A program made the position numbers and the translations under genes. From Erpobdella octoculata (taxonomy: Eukaryota; Annelida; Clitellata; Hirudinida; Erpobdellidae), in the NCBI GenBank assembly GCA_963978895.1, contig OZ022238.1, positions 49,340,105-49,404,104 on the forward strand: a stretch of 64,000 bases of DNA, read 5' to 3'. Shown in pieces: positions 1 to 14,695 of the stretch (its first letter is position 1; each line of letters starts with the position of its first letter). A model generated the notes under the pieces. The model saw nothing but the letters and a program-made list of their open reading frames with translations, was not told the DNA's origin and did not search any database.

Positions 1-298
1 CAATTATAAAGTATTAAGTTAGTGAATAGATATTTAATTAACCAGATTAGTTAATATATAAATTGCTCTATCTAGCATACTGATAATAATGGAAAAAAAC
101 GTAAATGACCAAAGCTATACCTGCATTCCCAAAGTATTCAATAAAAGTAGTTATAGGTTTATATAAATATACTAAAATATACATAATTTAAGCTGGAATA
201 GTTTTTTATGGCCCATTTAATGTGCAAAAATAAGGAAATAAAACTAATTTTAATAAAGTCAAAGCTTTCTCACATGGCTGATTGACTATTCCAAACAG

Positions 299-474
299 GC
301 ATTCAAAAGTCCCAGGTCTTCAATAGGAACGGCCTAGACAGCTCGGACAAGATGCCGAAGAACGCCTCTCCATCAGATGTTTCCAACAGCAAGGACTGCA
401 ACAGCAGCAGTAGCAGCTGCAACAGTAGCAGCAGCGTCAGGAATAGCAACGGAAAACACGAAAAGGCCAAATAG
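299..474 (+). CDS. possible terminal coding exon, Ser/Asn-rich C-terminus
   Basis: An acceptor-like CAAACAG is followed by an open frame of 57 codons ending in TAG. The tail is rich in Ser and Asn (AGC/AAC codons), with several Lys and Asp, and the segment is clearly richer in G and C than its flanks, as coding exons here are. An AATAAA lies at 794-799, about 320 bases past the stop. The rest of the gene would be to the left of the window. A second frame (377-592) is also open and Ala-rich, so the frame is not certain. No family recognised. Confidence 0.4.
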
Positions 475-3285
<2,811 letters not shown>

Positions 3286-3303
3286 TATATATATATATGT
3301 ATG

Positions 3304-3391
<88 letters not shown>
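3286..3391. repeat. (AT)n microsatellite
   Basis: Alternating AT with a short ATGTATGTATGT interruption at the left, abutting the 3' end of the LINE fragment; it may have grown from the LINE tail. Confidence 0.95.
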
Positions 3392-3392
<1 letters not shown>

Positions 3393-3508
3393 TCTGTTTA
3401 TTTAAAATCACTGAAAATTTATTAATGGAAAGTTACCTTTCATGTACTGGGTTTAATATATTTAATCAGTTGTAAGAATTAAAGTATTTAATTTAGAATA
3501 AAACTGTC

Positions 3509-4018
3509 ATGCCTATAAGCCAAGTTTGTGTAAGGCAAATGTGGTGTTATCCTACTATACGTAGGCTTTATGAGGTAAATACAATGATAAAAGTCGATTT
3601 TTTTAACTATTAATTGCTCTTGAACATTTAATTTCAAATAATTTATTGAATTTTAACTTCACATTTAAAAAATTTTATTTTATGCAGTTTGATCCCAGCG
3701 AGACAGTTGAAAGTCTAAAAGCAAGGATTGAAGAAAAAGAAGGTTATTATAAACTGTAGTTTATTAAATTTAAATTCGGAGTTTTTCTGTTCTAATTTTT
3801 ATCAAATTATTTATAATTGTCTAAATTCATAAAATCCAGGAGTTCCTGTCAAATTTTGGAAATTAATCTTGCCAAGCGGGCAAATCATGCAGAACGAGCT
3901 CACTTTGGCAGATTACAAGCTCAAGGACGATGCCGAACTAACCATGACAGGACGGTTATTATCCTGCTCTAAATGTCCAACAGTCGAGGGCGGCTGCTTA
4001 AATAGTCACAGACATTAA
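3509..4018 (+). CDS. ubiquitin-like protein with internal Gly-Gly
   Basis: Three exons, 3509-3574, 3688-3742 and 3840-4018, give 99 residues. Donors GAG|GTAAAT and GAAG|GTTATT and acceptors TATGCAG and ATCCAG all keep the frame. The fold matches ubiquitin along its length: QVCVRQM for the first strand, FDPSETVESLKARIEEKEG for strand 2 and helix 1, WKLILPSGQ for the Ile44 region (the Ile is kept), and ELTLADYKLKDDAELTM for the end. Equivalents of ubiquitin Lys48 and Lys11 are absent; those of Lys27, Lys33 and Lys63 are present. A Cys-containing linker leads to Gly91-Gly92, followed by CLNSHRH and the stop. Many ubiquitin-like modifiers are made with such a short extension and trimmed to Gly-Gly. 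It could instead be a non-conjugated ubiquitin-domain protein. It is near the E2 cluster; transcription is not shown. Confidence 0.72.
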
Positions 4019-4041
4019 TTAATTGGTTTTTGATTTTTTTT

Positions 4042-4047
4042 AATAAA
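4042..4047 (+). promoter_or_regulatory. polyadenylation signal of the ubiquitin-like gene
   Basis: Canonical AATAAA about 24 bases after the stop codon, in a T-rich stretch, supporting 4018 as the end of the coding sequence. Confidence 0.5.
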
Positions 4048-4176
4048 TAAAAATGTTTTTAGTACTTTTATAAATGTCGATTTATTAAACAGCAAAGTTC
4101 TGATTTTTTCAAAATAGACTATTTTTTTTATTAATCAAGTGCTCAACGAAAAAACAAAAATGACAGTGAGTAGCAT

Positions 4177-5069
4177 CAGGGACGTCAATTTGAGAGGGTG
4201 GAAGAGGGAGGGCTTTTCCTCTCCTTGACTTTTGAGTAGGTACCTGACGTAGTTTTGAACCTCTAGAAAATAAAATTGGCGCCCCCGTAATGGTCTGAAA
4301 AATGTGAAGTTGAAGATTCAGAGTTTGGAGTGGACTTTTTATAGATATGCAAAACTCCTAAGACGGTGAAATGGGGTTCCTGTGATGTTTTAGTAAGTCC
4401 CCCCATTCATCAGCTTTTTTTGGGAGAAAAAATTAAAATTAGCTCCGATTGCCCCAACCTCCTGTCATCAGCTTTTATTGGAAGAAAAAATTAAATAATG
4501 ATTTCGAACTTTATTTGATTTTGGTAACATATTGATGGACCCTAAGAACAAGTTGTCCTTCCCACATGGTTTTTCCGAAATGACATCTCGTAGTAGCATA
4601 TCCCAGATTTCCAATTTCAGATCTGATTTTTTGTCTTTCCTATTTTGTACAGGCATGGATGGAAAACACCGACTCTCGGTGAGCCAGTGAATGACTGTGA
4701 AATAGGAAACTATAGCTCTCCTTTAAAAAAAAACTGTAGCCAGTGTTTTATCCATACGCCTTAGAAAAAGAGTTCCCTTCCAATTTCAAATTGTTCCAAA
4801 ATCAATGTGGGAAAAATATTTTGTTTTGTGGAAAAAACAATAAGGAACTTTTTGAAAAAATACCCACGACTACCCTTTCCCCGGTCATTAGGTATTTTTG
4901 GGGTAAAAAACTTATAAGATTTTAGAAAATGTTTAGAAAAACTACCTCTAATTATCTACACCGGGCCATCGGCTAATTTTGAAATTAAAATTATATAAGG
5001 TTTTTTAAAATGTGCTGTTTTTTGAAAGACTTTGTCCCCGCCAATTTTTAGCTGTAAATGACGCTCCTG
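4177..5069. mobile_element. non-autonomous DNA transposon, hAT-like ends
   Basis: Begins CAGGGACGTCAATTT and ends AAATGACGCTCCTG, imperfect inverted repeats shared with the element at 37470-37732. The interior repeats blocks of pyrimidine-rich and A-rich sequence and codes for nothing recognisable. No clear target duplication is left here, so the class assignment rests on the second copy. Confidence 0.6.
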
Positions 5070-5798
5070 TCTCCCTAAATTTTCAAATTACTCCTAAAGT
5101 TTGTACGTCTATGCACTCATTTAACAGAACATAAATGGTAATTTTAATTACCATTGTTTCTTACCTGTTATTTTGTTTCGTGAAAAAAATTGTGCTTTTA
5201 CGGTAACTGTGCAATGCGATGTTTAAAATAGCTCACTAGGTGTTACCTTTGTACACCCTATCGACAATTTTCGTATGAATAAACGCCAATGCTTCAATAC
5301 CTAGTTTTTTTTGCAAAACGACATAGAAAGAATTTAGAAGATTAACGCAATTTTTTTATCTAGAAGTTCCCGGCAATGATTTCTATATATAATATAAATT
5401 ACTTTTGTCCTTGATACAAATCCAGACCGCTGGACCAATTTCAACAAAATTTAGCATAATGGTAGTTATCAAAGAGGAGAAAAAGATATGCGGATGGGTT
5501 AGACAAACTTGCTTTATATGGCCAAAACACTTGTCCCACCATACCAAGCCAACACAGTGCATATGTACAAACATGAAAAGTTAATGCGCAACAAAATTGA
5601 AATTAAATTTCCTAAAAAAGTTTAAAGAAGGTTTTAAGCAATTATAAACAAATCTGCTGTTTATTTTACGTTTTATTGGCAAAAAACCCCGGTGGTGCAG
5701 CGAAGGTTGCAGCAACTCGGGACGGTAGACCAAACGCCACCCCCTATCTCAAATAAAAGTAATGGGGGTAGGGAGAAAAAGAGAAAAAATAATGTTTA

Positions 5799-5839
<41 letters not shown>

Positions 5840-6286
5840 ATAAAAAGTAAAACAACGAAAGAAAATCTCAAAGTAAATTGTGACAACACCGGGTCGGGTA
5901 CACCAGCCACGCCACACCACCAGCCACGCCATGCCGGCCACGGTTATTCTAATGTAAACTAACTCCGGTAAACATTTAGCACTTCAGACCTACAGATGGG
6001 CTGAAAGAGATTGAAGATGAAAAGAAGAAGAAAAAGAAAACAAATACAATGAGAGAAAAAGCAACACGAAGAAAAACATAAAAAAGGAAAAAAAGTATAA
6101 AAAATAACAAACAAAACTTTAAATATCCGGTCAACGACGGGTATAATCACTTTAAAAAAAAATGTTCATTCACTTTTTTATTTGAAAAATTAACTTGAAC
6201 ACTATTATTAAACACTATTAAAACACTACTAGAACACTCTATTGAACAATTACATAATTCTATCTTGTCATCAGCCACGTCAGTCA
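5070..6286. other. intergenic stretch without gene
   Basis: AT-rich sequence between the transposon and E2 gene A. It holds a GA run at 5802-5836 and GC-rich patches at 5690-5740 and 5885-5945 with CCACGCC-type repeats. Small open frames here (for example 5383-5574) have no family resemblance or splice support. Confidence 0.55.
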
Positions 6287-9272
6287 TCATCTGCCTTCGG
6301 ATTCAGTGAGTCTGGTCTTCAAATTCTCCAGTCTTTCCAGTAGACCGGTAAAGTTGAACTTGAAGGAATACTCCAGCATGTGGTTCTACAGAAATTATTT
6401 AAAAAATAAATTAATAACTGATTAAAAAACTTTAAAGAAAAAATATTTGTAATGATGAAAAATTAAAGGGCTGTACCGACCCATTGGCCCAATGAATCCA
6501 AGTGTTTTTTTGTATTGCATACGTTTACTAGAATTTCGTACTTTTTGAAAAATGTCGCAACCATCAGTTTTCTACAAAGAAAAAAAATAGAATCAAAAAG
6601 ACGCATGAAACTAAAACAGAATTTAAGAAATCATTAAAATTAAATCACTACAGAAAACAAAAGCTACCTGAATTGCTCTGGGTAGGTATACTTTTTGTCC
6701 AATGCATCGCATATTGCTATTTCGACGACGCTGTGTTGTACCATGTCGCTATAATCTTGTGCGATTCCCGGTCGGCATTCCTGCAAAGTTGAGACGTTGA
6801 AAAAAGTTTTACTGCTGTACCGATAAAAAAAAGTTTAACTCACTATAGGCATTTTGCTTTCTTTAAGTTTGAAAAGAATTTTTTTAAAGTATTTTGTAAA
6901 TAACGTTTTGGTCATTCCTGAAATGATTTTTGTGTACATCCAGTAATGTAAAGTGACTCTGGATAACTTGTACACATTCTCATACTATCGTTAAGTTTCA
7001 TACGTACAGTTGTGAACATTTTAAATTTTATTATTCTAGAATGCGATTGTTCAAATGCGGCACACTTTGTATTTTCAGAAAATTTGATTTTTTTTTATGG
7101 GCTGAGTATAATTGTTTTATCATATCATTAAGAGCCGAATTGATTATTTTATTAATTATAATAAGCCAAGAATCGGTTACTTGTTCCTGTTGTGGTATAT
7201 TGTGGTAAGGTTTCTCGTTTAAAATCGACTGAATGGTTACTGCGACCGATTCCAAATTCATTGCTGCCACCCAGCCAGGACCTGAAGTTGTACTGGAAAA
7301 AAATTTAATTAAAGTTTGTTATTTCCAGAATGTAATGTGGACGCTGAAGTGAAACGCATTTGTTAAATATTAACTATGAATTTAATGAAATCAAGTTTTG
7401 CATGACACTTCAATAAATCGAAAAACGACGAGTTTAAGTAAGAAAGTGTAAAAAATATAATTTGTTATAATATTTTTCAATTACATTCATCATTTTTGTT
7501 TTGCAGTAATATTTTTTAAATTAAAAATATAGAAACATAACAACAAAAAAACGAAATATATAAATCAATCAAGATATTAAATAACTTTTTCATAAATACA
7601 GTATTTATGCAGCACTGTAGCAAGATGGTTAATGAAATTTAATATTTTAAACAGTATTTCCAATAAGAAAGAAAAAAGAAGTTATTTTCACCCTAATGTA
7701 CTGAGGCAGACTCTACCATTAGAGTACAAGTTCGGATTGTATCTAACTGTGTTCCTAGCCGTTGAGACGTGTGTGACCACCGGAGGACTGAACGGGTACT
7801 GCTCTGTGCACTTAATTGTAAAGTAGAAGAATCCGCCAACGTAGGGCGTGTCATCCGGGCCGATTATCAACATGTGGATCTGCAAAAACAAAGAAATATT
7901 CAGAAATATTTAAGAATATATTGAATATTTAAAAATATATTAAATATTTAAAAATATATTAAAGTATAAAACTATATTTTAAAAATTTAGATTGCTTTCG
8001 AAAGTAGATGTATGGCAATAACCGCATTAACATTTTTGAGCTTCTAGCTTGACCAGTAGGGTTGAGCATGGATGTATGAATTTTTTTTAAGATTCAGAGT
8101 TCTAATAGGGAGGAGGATTTGGAACTTATGTTAAAATAGAAATGCGTGTGATTTTTCGTTTTATTTGATTAAGATCTTCAGCCTCCGCAGCGACCCAAAA
8201 AATTGAAAATTAGGGTAAAAAAGTTTAAAGTTTATAAGGCGATACATTGTGATTAATTTAGTGGTAAGTTGGTATTAAATGATAAACAATATATAATTAA
8301 GATATTTATCAAGGCATCGCTGTAAAAAATGAAAGAAATTAGAAAGAATATCGAACATATTTTTAACGATAAACAAGCGTGTGAATGATCCGAACTAAGA
8401 ACAAAATACGAGCGCTGACGACGCGCAACGCGACAAGTGCAAGCTAAGCATCACTTCCAGCGCTTCCTCACTCCTCTTATTTAAATTATAAATCACGAAT
8501 TCGAACATATTTTTATTTTGTGTCCAATCTATATTTAACCAAGTAAACTTTCTTGATAAAAATTCGTATGTTTATTCAAAAATATCATACATATAAACAT
8601 GACTTCCAATTAAAAACCGACTATTTTCATAAATTCAAAGCCGTTGCGGAGGCAGTTACCCTAAACACAATTGAATAATATTTTACATGGTTTTAAATTA
8701 AACCTAAAAGGCACCAAATTTTCACTATTACATTATCGTCCAGTGAAAATAAAAATTCGCTCCATTCTATTAACCAGCTAGCGTAGCGTGGCCATGCCAA
8801 AAAAAAAATAACTGGGACCATGATTTTACATTTACCCAATGTTAATAACTAGAAGGATCAAATTTTTCATTGGAACAAATCATTCAACAGATGGAAGTAT
8901 TTTTGTTTCTATTTTAAAATCGTCGAAACAGAGTTATGAATAACTCTTTGCCTATTTATTTCGTAAGTTAATTTCATTTATAAAAATTGTATACAACAAA
9001 ATGAATTTAAAAAAGACTAAAAAATGAAATTAAAAAGAAATAAAAAATAAAATTAAAAAGAACTAAAAAATGAAATTAAAAAGGACTAAAAAATGTTATC
9101 CTTAACGACCCAAAATATTAGTCTTTAAGGCTAAAAGTTGATGTGTCGTAATTTTTATATAGCTTCCATTGTTAAATGAACGATGAAAAGGAAGCTAACC
9201 AAAGTGGAGTCTGTTTCGTCCATGAAAGCTGAAATACCAGGAGGAGGGTTCAAGCAGAGCTGCCTGGCATCC
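6287..9272 (-). CDS. UBE2Z-like E2 ubiquitin-conjugating enzyme, gene A (5' partial)
   Basis: Six minus-strand exons: 9200-9272, 7692-7879, 7181-7292, 6668-6780, 6481-6571 and 6287-6385. All phases fit; 225 codons including the stop. Order of motifs: PPPGISAF, IHMLIIGPDDTPYVGGFFY, a YPFSPP turn, NPNLYSNGRVCLSTLG with the catalytic Cys, NEKPYHNIP, then the helical C-terminal part, ending GLLERLENLK...ESEGR. UBE2Z-type enzymes take ubiquitin (and FAT10 in mammals) from the E1 UBA6 and pass it to targets in nucleus and cytosol. As in UBE2Z, the usual HPN triad is NPN. Exon lengths 73, 188, 112, 113 and 91 match genes B and D exactly. The first coding exon, expected above 9272, was not found. It lacks the SWPP motif and the acidic tail seen in paralogues. 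Confidence 0.85.
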
Positions 9273-11107
9273 CTGAAAAATCATAAATTTATTTTTAATA
9301 GACCTGATCTTTTCAAAAAAAAAGTAAAAACAACAAACATCTTATTTAGTAGTAGTAGTAATAATAATAATTATTATTATTATTAGCGATAATAGTAATT
9401 ACCTGATTATTCTTTTCATATTATTCATTCTTTACTTGAGTTTCAGTGAGGTCTGGTCGGAGTGACTGTTAGAGTAAAACAAAAACTTTTTTAAACTATA
9501 CAGACACAATTTTTATAAAAGATAACTAATAATAAGTAAACAGTTTAAAATGTATTGAATTATTAAGATTGTACGGCTCAGTTGAAATAGAAACAACAAT
9601 AAAAAAAAGCAAACTACAACTTTACTTCACAGAACTCAAGAATATCTTAATATAACAACTGGATCAACAACCTACTCTAGTAGGCCTATACAATTTAACA
9701 AATTACATCAAAATTAGATGTAGAATTTTGTTAAATAGGATGTAACTACTGACGCTTAAGTTGTTGGTTACATCATTTCGTTTATAACACTGATATAATA
9801 AGCGATACAACTTTAGGCCTACTAGAGTAGGTTGTGGACGGTTGTGAATCTAGTAGATATCCATGCAGGACTAGTCATTATAAGTTTCAACAGATTTTTG
9901 CAAGATTCTTGTTTACTTCAGCAATTATCAAATCACAATTAATCACAACACGCAACTAAACCAAGTAAATGCCTTTCACCGAAGCATTAAATTAAAGGTT
10001 TACAAGGATTTTACTTTGCAAATGATAGTATTACTACTTTCCATACATCTCCAACTTTGAGTTGTTACTGCAAAATATCCAAAAGTGGTTTAAAAAGAAT
10101 AAAAGCATGATTGAAAACAAATACAATCTTATATCATTGTATATGAATGATAGACCTAAAAATCTATATACATGTTGTGCATATGTATTTAGGTCGGTAC
10201 TAATGACAGTGCTAGAAAAACCATAGAATTTGCTTCTGCAGCTGAACATCAACATCCACTAATTAGCCAGTACAAATGACTATTGACAGTGCACTCTGAA
10301 GACATTAATACTGCGTTTGTGTGGATGAGTTTTCTCATCCACAAATTAGCCATCTTCATAACATTATTTTTACGACAGAATATTCTAGAAATTTCAGCAG
10401 TTGTTACTTTACTGCACTGTCAATAAATAGATTCAACAAAGTATTTACCATTATAAGTGTTTTTATGAAATAACCAACAAACAACTTTTTCTATATCAAA
10501 CAGGTCATCTTTATGTGAGTCGCAATAAAAATAACGAAATTGGCAAACTGTAGACAACTACTAGTCAACTAAACGCCTGTCTAGACAATATTTACAATGT
10601 CAAAATCACAATTTTACAAATTATCCTTCACTAACCAAGCATAAAAAATTACATCTAAGTTGTGTTTTTTAAGGAGATAAGCTGAAAATTTTCGTAAAAC
10701 ATTAAGTACTAACTGTTGTAATTGAAATAAGCCTGTCAGATACAAAAAACAACTTGTTCGGATTTTGTCCACTTATAACTAAACTAAACAACATGACCAA
10801 AGACAATAAAACAAAGATAATTATTTATTGTTTAGGTTTTTTTGTTTGTTCTATGGTAAAAGACTATTTATAAGCTGTAAATTAATTTTTAAGAAAATTT
10901 AGCAAGTAAGCCGTAAATAACAGGTTCTTTTTTTTAACAAATCTCTTATATTTCTGAATTTGTCGGCATTACATTTATTGCAAAAAAATTTCTTTAAAAA
11001 TGACATTTCTTGTTAATATAATAGTAGACCACGTCACTGGCTGATTCTGTCACGATGACGTAATTAGTCGTATAGTAGTTATTAAATAAAAATTTTTTTA
11101 TCATTGA
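9273..11107. other. non-coding stretch upstream of gene A
   Basis: AT-rich, with a short ATT run near 9360. The missing first exon of gene A should be here or further right, but no open frame ending in a phase-2 donor with a family-like sequence was seen. A small inverted-repeat element is at 9668-9834. Confidence 0.5.
9668..9834. mobile_element. MITE-like unit with 21-bp perfect inverted repeats
   Basis: CAACCTACTCTAGTAGG... at 9668-9688 is perfectly reverse-complemented at 9814-9834, spaced by 125 bases of AT-rich DNA without coding capacity. This is the size and form of a tiny MITE. Confidence 0.5.
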
Positions 11108-11129
11108 TATATATTTATATATATATATC

Positions 11130-11177
<48 letters not shown>

Positions 11178-11282
11178 TATACATACATATATATATACAT
11201 ACATACATATATATATATACAGATATATATATATATATACAGATATATATATATATATATATACAGATATATATATATATAC

Positions 11283-11352
<70 letters not shown>
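11108..11352. repeat. (AT)n array with ACAT and CAGATAT interruptions
   Basis: About 245 bases of AT dinucleotides broken by regular TACATATAT and ACAGATATAT variants; immediately left of the Helitron remnant. Confidence 0.95.
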
Positions 11353-11354
<2 letters not shown>

Positions 11355-11379
11355 ATATATTAGTTTTTTTTCCTTTTAA

Positions 11380-12363
11380 TTAAGTTCACATCAACGTTGA
11401 ATGTTCCACTTCTCTGAAATTCGTCAAATATATTTATAAATATATTTTCAAAGGGTATGATTGTGCCAATATTGCTATAACATCAAATGATCAGCCTGAG
11501 CTTCGATACAATGAAATAAGTAATTTCATCGAATGCCGGTACGTGAGTGCGCCTGAAGCGATTTGGCGTTTGCGAGAATACAAAATGCACGATAGATCGC
11601 ATTCTGTGATGCGATTGCCTGTTCACTTACCAAATCAGCAGCAAATTGTTTTTGAAGAAGGTCGGGAAGAAGAAGCTCTGCTTGCTGCACGAATTGGAAA
11701 AACGAAACTTGAATCATGGTTCGAGCTCAATACAAATAATCCAGCGGCACAAGTTAATTTATACACAGATATCCCTTATCATTTCGTGTACGTACGTGGT
11801 CAATGGCAAGAGCGGAAAAGAGGCGAAAAAAAACGATTGCGAGAATGTACACAGTGAGCGTGAAGGATGGAGAGCGTTTTTACTTGAGATTACTGCTGTT
11901 ACATGTTCCTGGAGCAACAACTTTTGAGTTTCTGCGTACGTTTGATGGTAATTTGTGCGAAACGTTTAAAGCTGCAGCTATGGCACGAGGCCTTCTCGAA
12001 TCAGATGAAGAGTGTGATAGATGTCTAACTGATGCCGGAACATATTTAATGCCTATTTGAACCAAATCCACAGCAAGGACCACTTCTCAACGATGGCCGT
12101 CCATTCACAAGAAATGTCGTGTATACTGAAATTCTTTAATAATAATAACTAATTATTGCACACTTTAATTTTCACATCCTCTGAATTTATATGAAATACG
12201 TTAGTAAATTAAAAATTTAAACCCAATAAAAAATGTAATTAAATTTGCTTATATATAAATTTTTTGTATGGTTATCAAATGTCATTTTGTTTTTGTTGAC
12301 TATTTTTATAATAACGTGCGCCGTATTTTAAAACTTCCGTCATTTTTGACGGGCTATCTCTAG
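11380..12363 (+). mobile_element. Helitron remnant: Rep/helicase interdomain fragment with intact 3' end
   Basis: Frames at 11454-11815 and 11803-12060 read as the protein region between the Rep and helicase domains of Helitrons: YVSAPEAIWRLREYKMHD, RLPVHLPNQQ, WFELN, DIPYHFVYV, then ARMYTVSVKDGERFYLRLLL, LLLHVPGATTFEFLRTFDG and GLLESDEECD. One frame break separates the parts near 11810 and the helicase itself is gone. The 3' end is typical: hairpin CCGTCATTTTTGACGG at 12336-12351 and terminal CTAG at 12360-12363 followed by T. The Rep domain and 5' end were not found. Confidence 0.82.
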
Positions 12364-12456
12364 TTATTAATATATGTAAACATTTATTTAATTGTATTTT
12401 ATTTGTTTTTTTATTTAACATAGATAATAGATAATTATTATTTTTAACTAGTAGGC

Positions 12457-13266
12457 CTAGCAGGGTACCCGGCGTTGCCCGGGGTTTTTAAAGGTTTTTA
12501 TTAAATGTTTTTTAAATGTTTTTTAAATGCTTATATTTAACTTCACTCGTTTCTCTGTTTGTCTGTTTTTCGACCACCTAGAACTCTAAAACCTACAGGA
12601 AAGCTTTATTCTGGATGATAATACATGAATTAGGCCTTAAATCAATTAAAATTAATCAAATCAAATTAATTCCTGCTATCTAGCGACTGTAATAAATTAA
12701 TCAAGTTGTTTATGTATAAGTCGCCAGAGGTCCCAAATAATTAAACAGTATGGATGTTTATTTATAAGTCGCCAAAGGTCCACAATAATTAACAAGATGT
12801 TCATTCAAAGTATGTATGTGTATGTATGTATGTATGTATGTATGTGTATGTATGTATGTATGTATGTATGTATGTATGTATGTATGTATGTATGTATGTA
12901 TGTATGTATGTATGTATGTATGTATGTATGTATGTATGTATGTATGTATGTATGTATGTATGTATGTATGTATGTATGTGTGTGTATGTATGTATGTGTG
13001 TGTATGTATGTATGTATGTATGTATGTATGTATGTGTGTATGTATGTATGTATGTATGTATGTATGTATGTATGTATGTATGTATGTATGTATGTAGAAT
13101 CGAATCTAAGGGGAGGGGAACTGAGAGCGAAAAAATGAGCGGGAAAGCGACAGGGAACGGATAACAACTGGGAGCGGGAGCGCAAGCGGGAAGGAAACGG
13201 GAGTGAAAAAGAAACGCATTAGGTAAACCTCTAAAAACCCCGGGCAACGCCGGGTGTCCCAGCTAG
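12457..13266. mobile_element. Helitron-type element with GC-rich ends on both sides of a TATG array
   Basis: Left end reads CTAGCAGGGTACCCGGCG then TTGCCCGGGG. Right end reads CCCCGGGCAACGCCGGGT then GTCCCAGCTAG, so both ends look like the same hairpin plus CTAG terminus facing outward. The core is a (TATG)n array followed by GGGAGCGGGAGCG-type purine repeats. No coding capacity; the open frames here are the microsatellite. Confidence 0.55.
12809..13094. repeat. (TATG)n microsatellite
   Basis: About 285 bases of TATG with a few TGTG interruptions, inside the element at 12457-13266. Confidence 0.97.
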
Positions 13267-13535
13267 TTTTTAAATAAAAAATTTTTAAATTAAATTAAAT
13301 TAATGTCACGCGCTGATGATGTACTTAGATGACAGTGGTGAGGTGGTTGTAGTAGTGGTGGTAGTGGTGGTAGTGGTGGTATTGGTGGTAGTGGCTATTG
13401 TGGTACTTTGAATGGTGAAAATGACAATAACTAAATAACGGTTGAGATGATCATGATGATGATAATAATGATGATATTAAAACAATTTAGTTTGAGGTAA
13501 AGCCGATGATGATGATGATGAGTATGATGATGAGT

Positions 13536-13614
<79 letters not shown>

Positions 13615-13616
13615 GT

Positions 13617-13659
<43 letters not shown>

Positions 13660-14695
13660 CGATGACGACGACGACGACGACAATAATCACAACCAATGAA
13701 TATAATTACAATATAAATACAACAATAATACTAATTATTATGATTATACGCAATATTGAATAACATTCTAAGAATGTTATGGGCCAAGTGCGGCAAACGA
13801 CTTCATCGGAATTGTTTTGGTGCTTTCCGCACACTCCGGTTCTGAAACGACTATCATGAACTGCTTGACTGATTTATTGAATGTTAAATTTTTGGGTTTT
13901 ATTGAACTGTGTTACTGATAAAGTCAGAAATGTGTTTTTAGCTTTTCTGTTTATAGCCTAAAATTTATATTATAATTGTTTGCGTTGAAAAAAAAAATGA
14001 CTTTTAAACATTTTGTCGTTTTCAGTAGTCTATACGACCACCGTTCGAAAAACGAGCATAGTGAATTTTCAAAGTTTTCTTTCAAATAAAAAATAATTAA
14101 AAATAAATCTGTTAAAACATAAGCAAGTAACTTAGAAATAACAAAAAAAAATAATAGAAATCTAATTAATAAAGATTTGGACCTAAACGGGTTAAATTTA
14201 ATCAGCCCGTTATTGCTGGGATGATACGAAATGCCAATGTTTCAGTTTTAAAAAGAAAATTAATCTCCAGGACTCAGAGGTGGCAATTAGGGAGCTGGGG
14301 AAAGGCCACGTCCCCCCCCCAGATTTTTTTTCACCAAAAAAAGATCTCTATTAGCTCACTCATGCTTAAGTATTTAGATTAGTTGATAAACGTTGTATTC
14401 TTCATACATTTTGCATTATATATACATAGTTATATCATATATTTCTGCTAATATTTTTTAATGTTTTAGTACCTTCGGTACATCCGATCGAGCTCGTATG
14501 AACTTTAACCTCGTGTGTCTGCAGGGGCGCTACTAGAGGGGGCGTTCCCACAGACAAATCGGGGGCCCTGCAATTTTTCCATATATAATGAGTTTTTCTT
14601 TGAGTGGGGGTGGGGTTGCTACATTTATTCTCAATCTATTATATGCCTATATATTTATATGTTTATATATATGTTTATATATATATATATATATA
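13267..14695. other. non-coding stretch with trinucleotide repeats
   Basis: Holds a GTG/GTA-rich run at 13336-13395, the GAT array described separately, a run of C at 14313-14321 near a GGCC-rich patch like transposon ends elsewhere in the window, and short AT runs near 14640. No gene recognised. Confidence 0.55.
13505..13681. repeat. (GAT)n microsatellite
   Basis: About 175 bases of GAT with GAGTAT and GAC variants. Open in several frames as poly-Met, poly-Asp or poly-Ser, but with no splice sites or flanking coding sequence. Confidence 0.95.

Noticed and set aside
12797..13247. Several overlapping frames of 93-148 codons reading YVCM or YIHT
   Set aside because: They are translations of the (TATG)n array and run in every frame on both strands.
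13477..13763. Poly-Met, poly-Ser and poly-Ile frames
   Set aside because: GAT microsatellite without neighbouring coding sequence, unlike the E2 tail exons.
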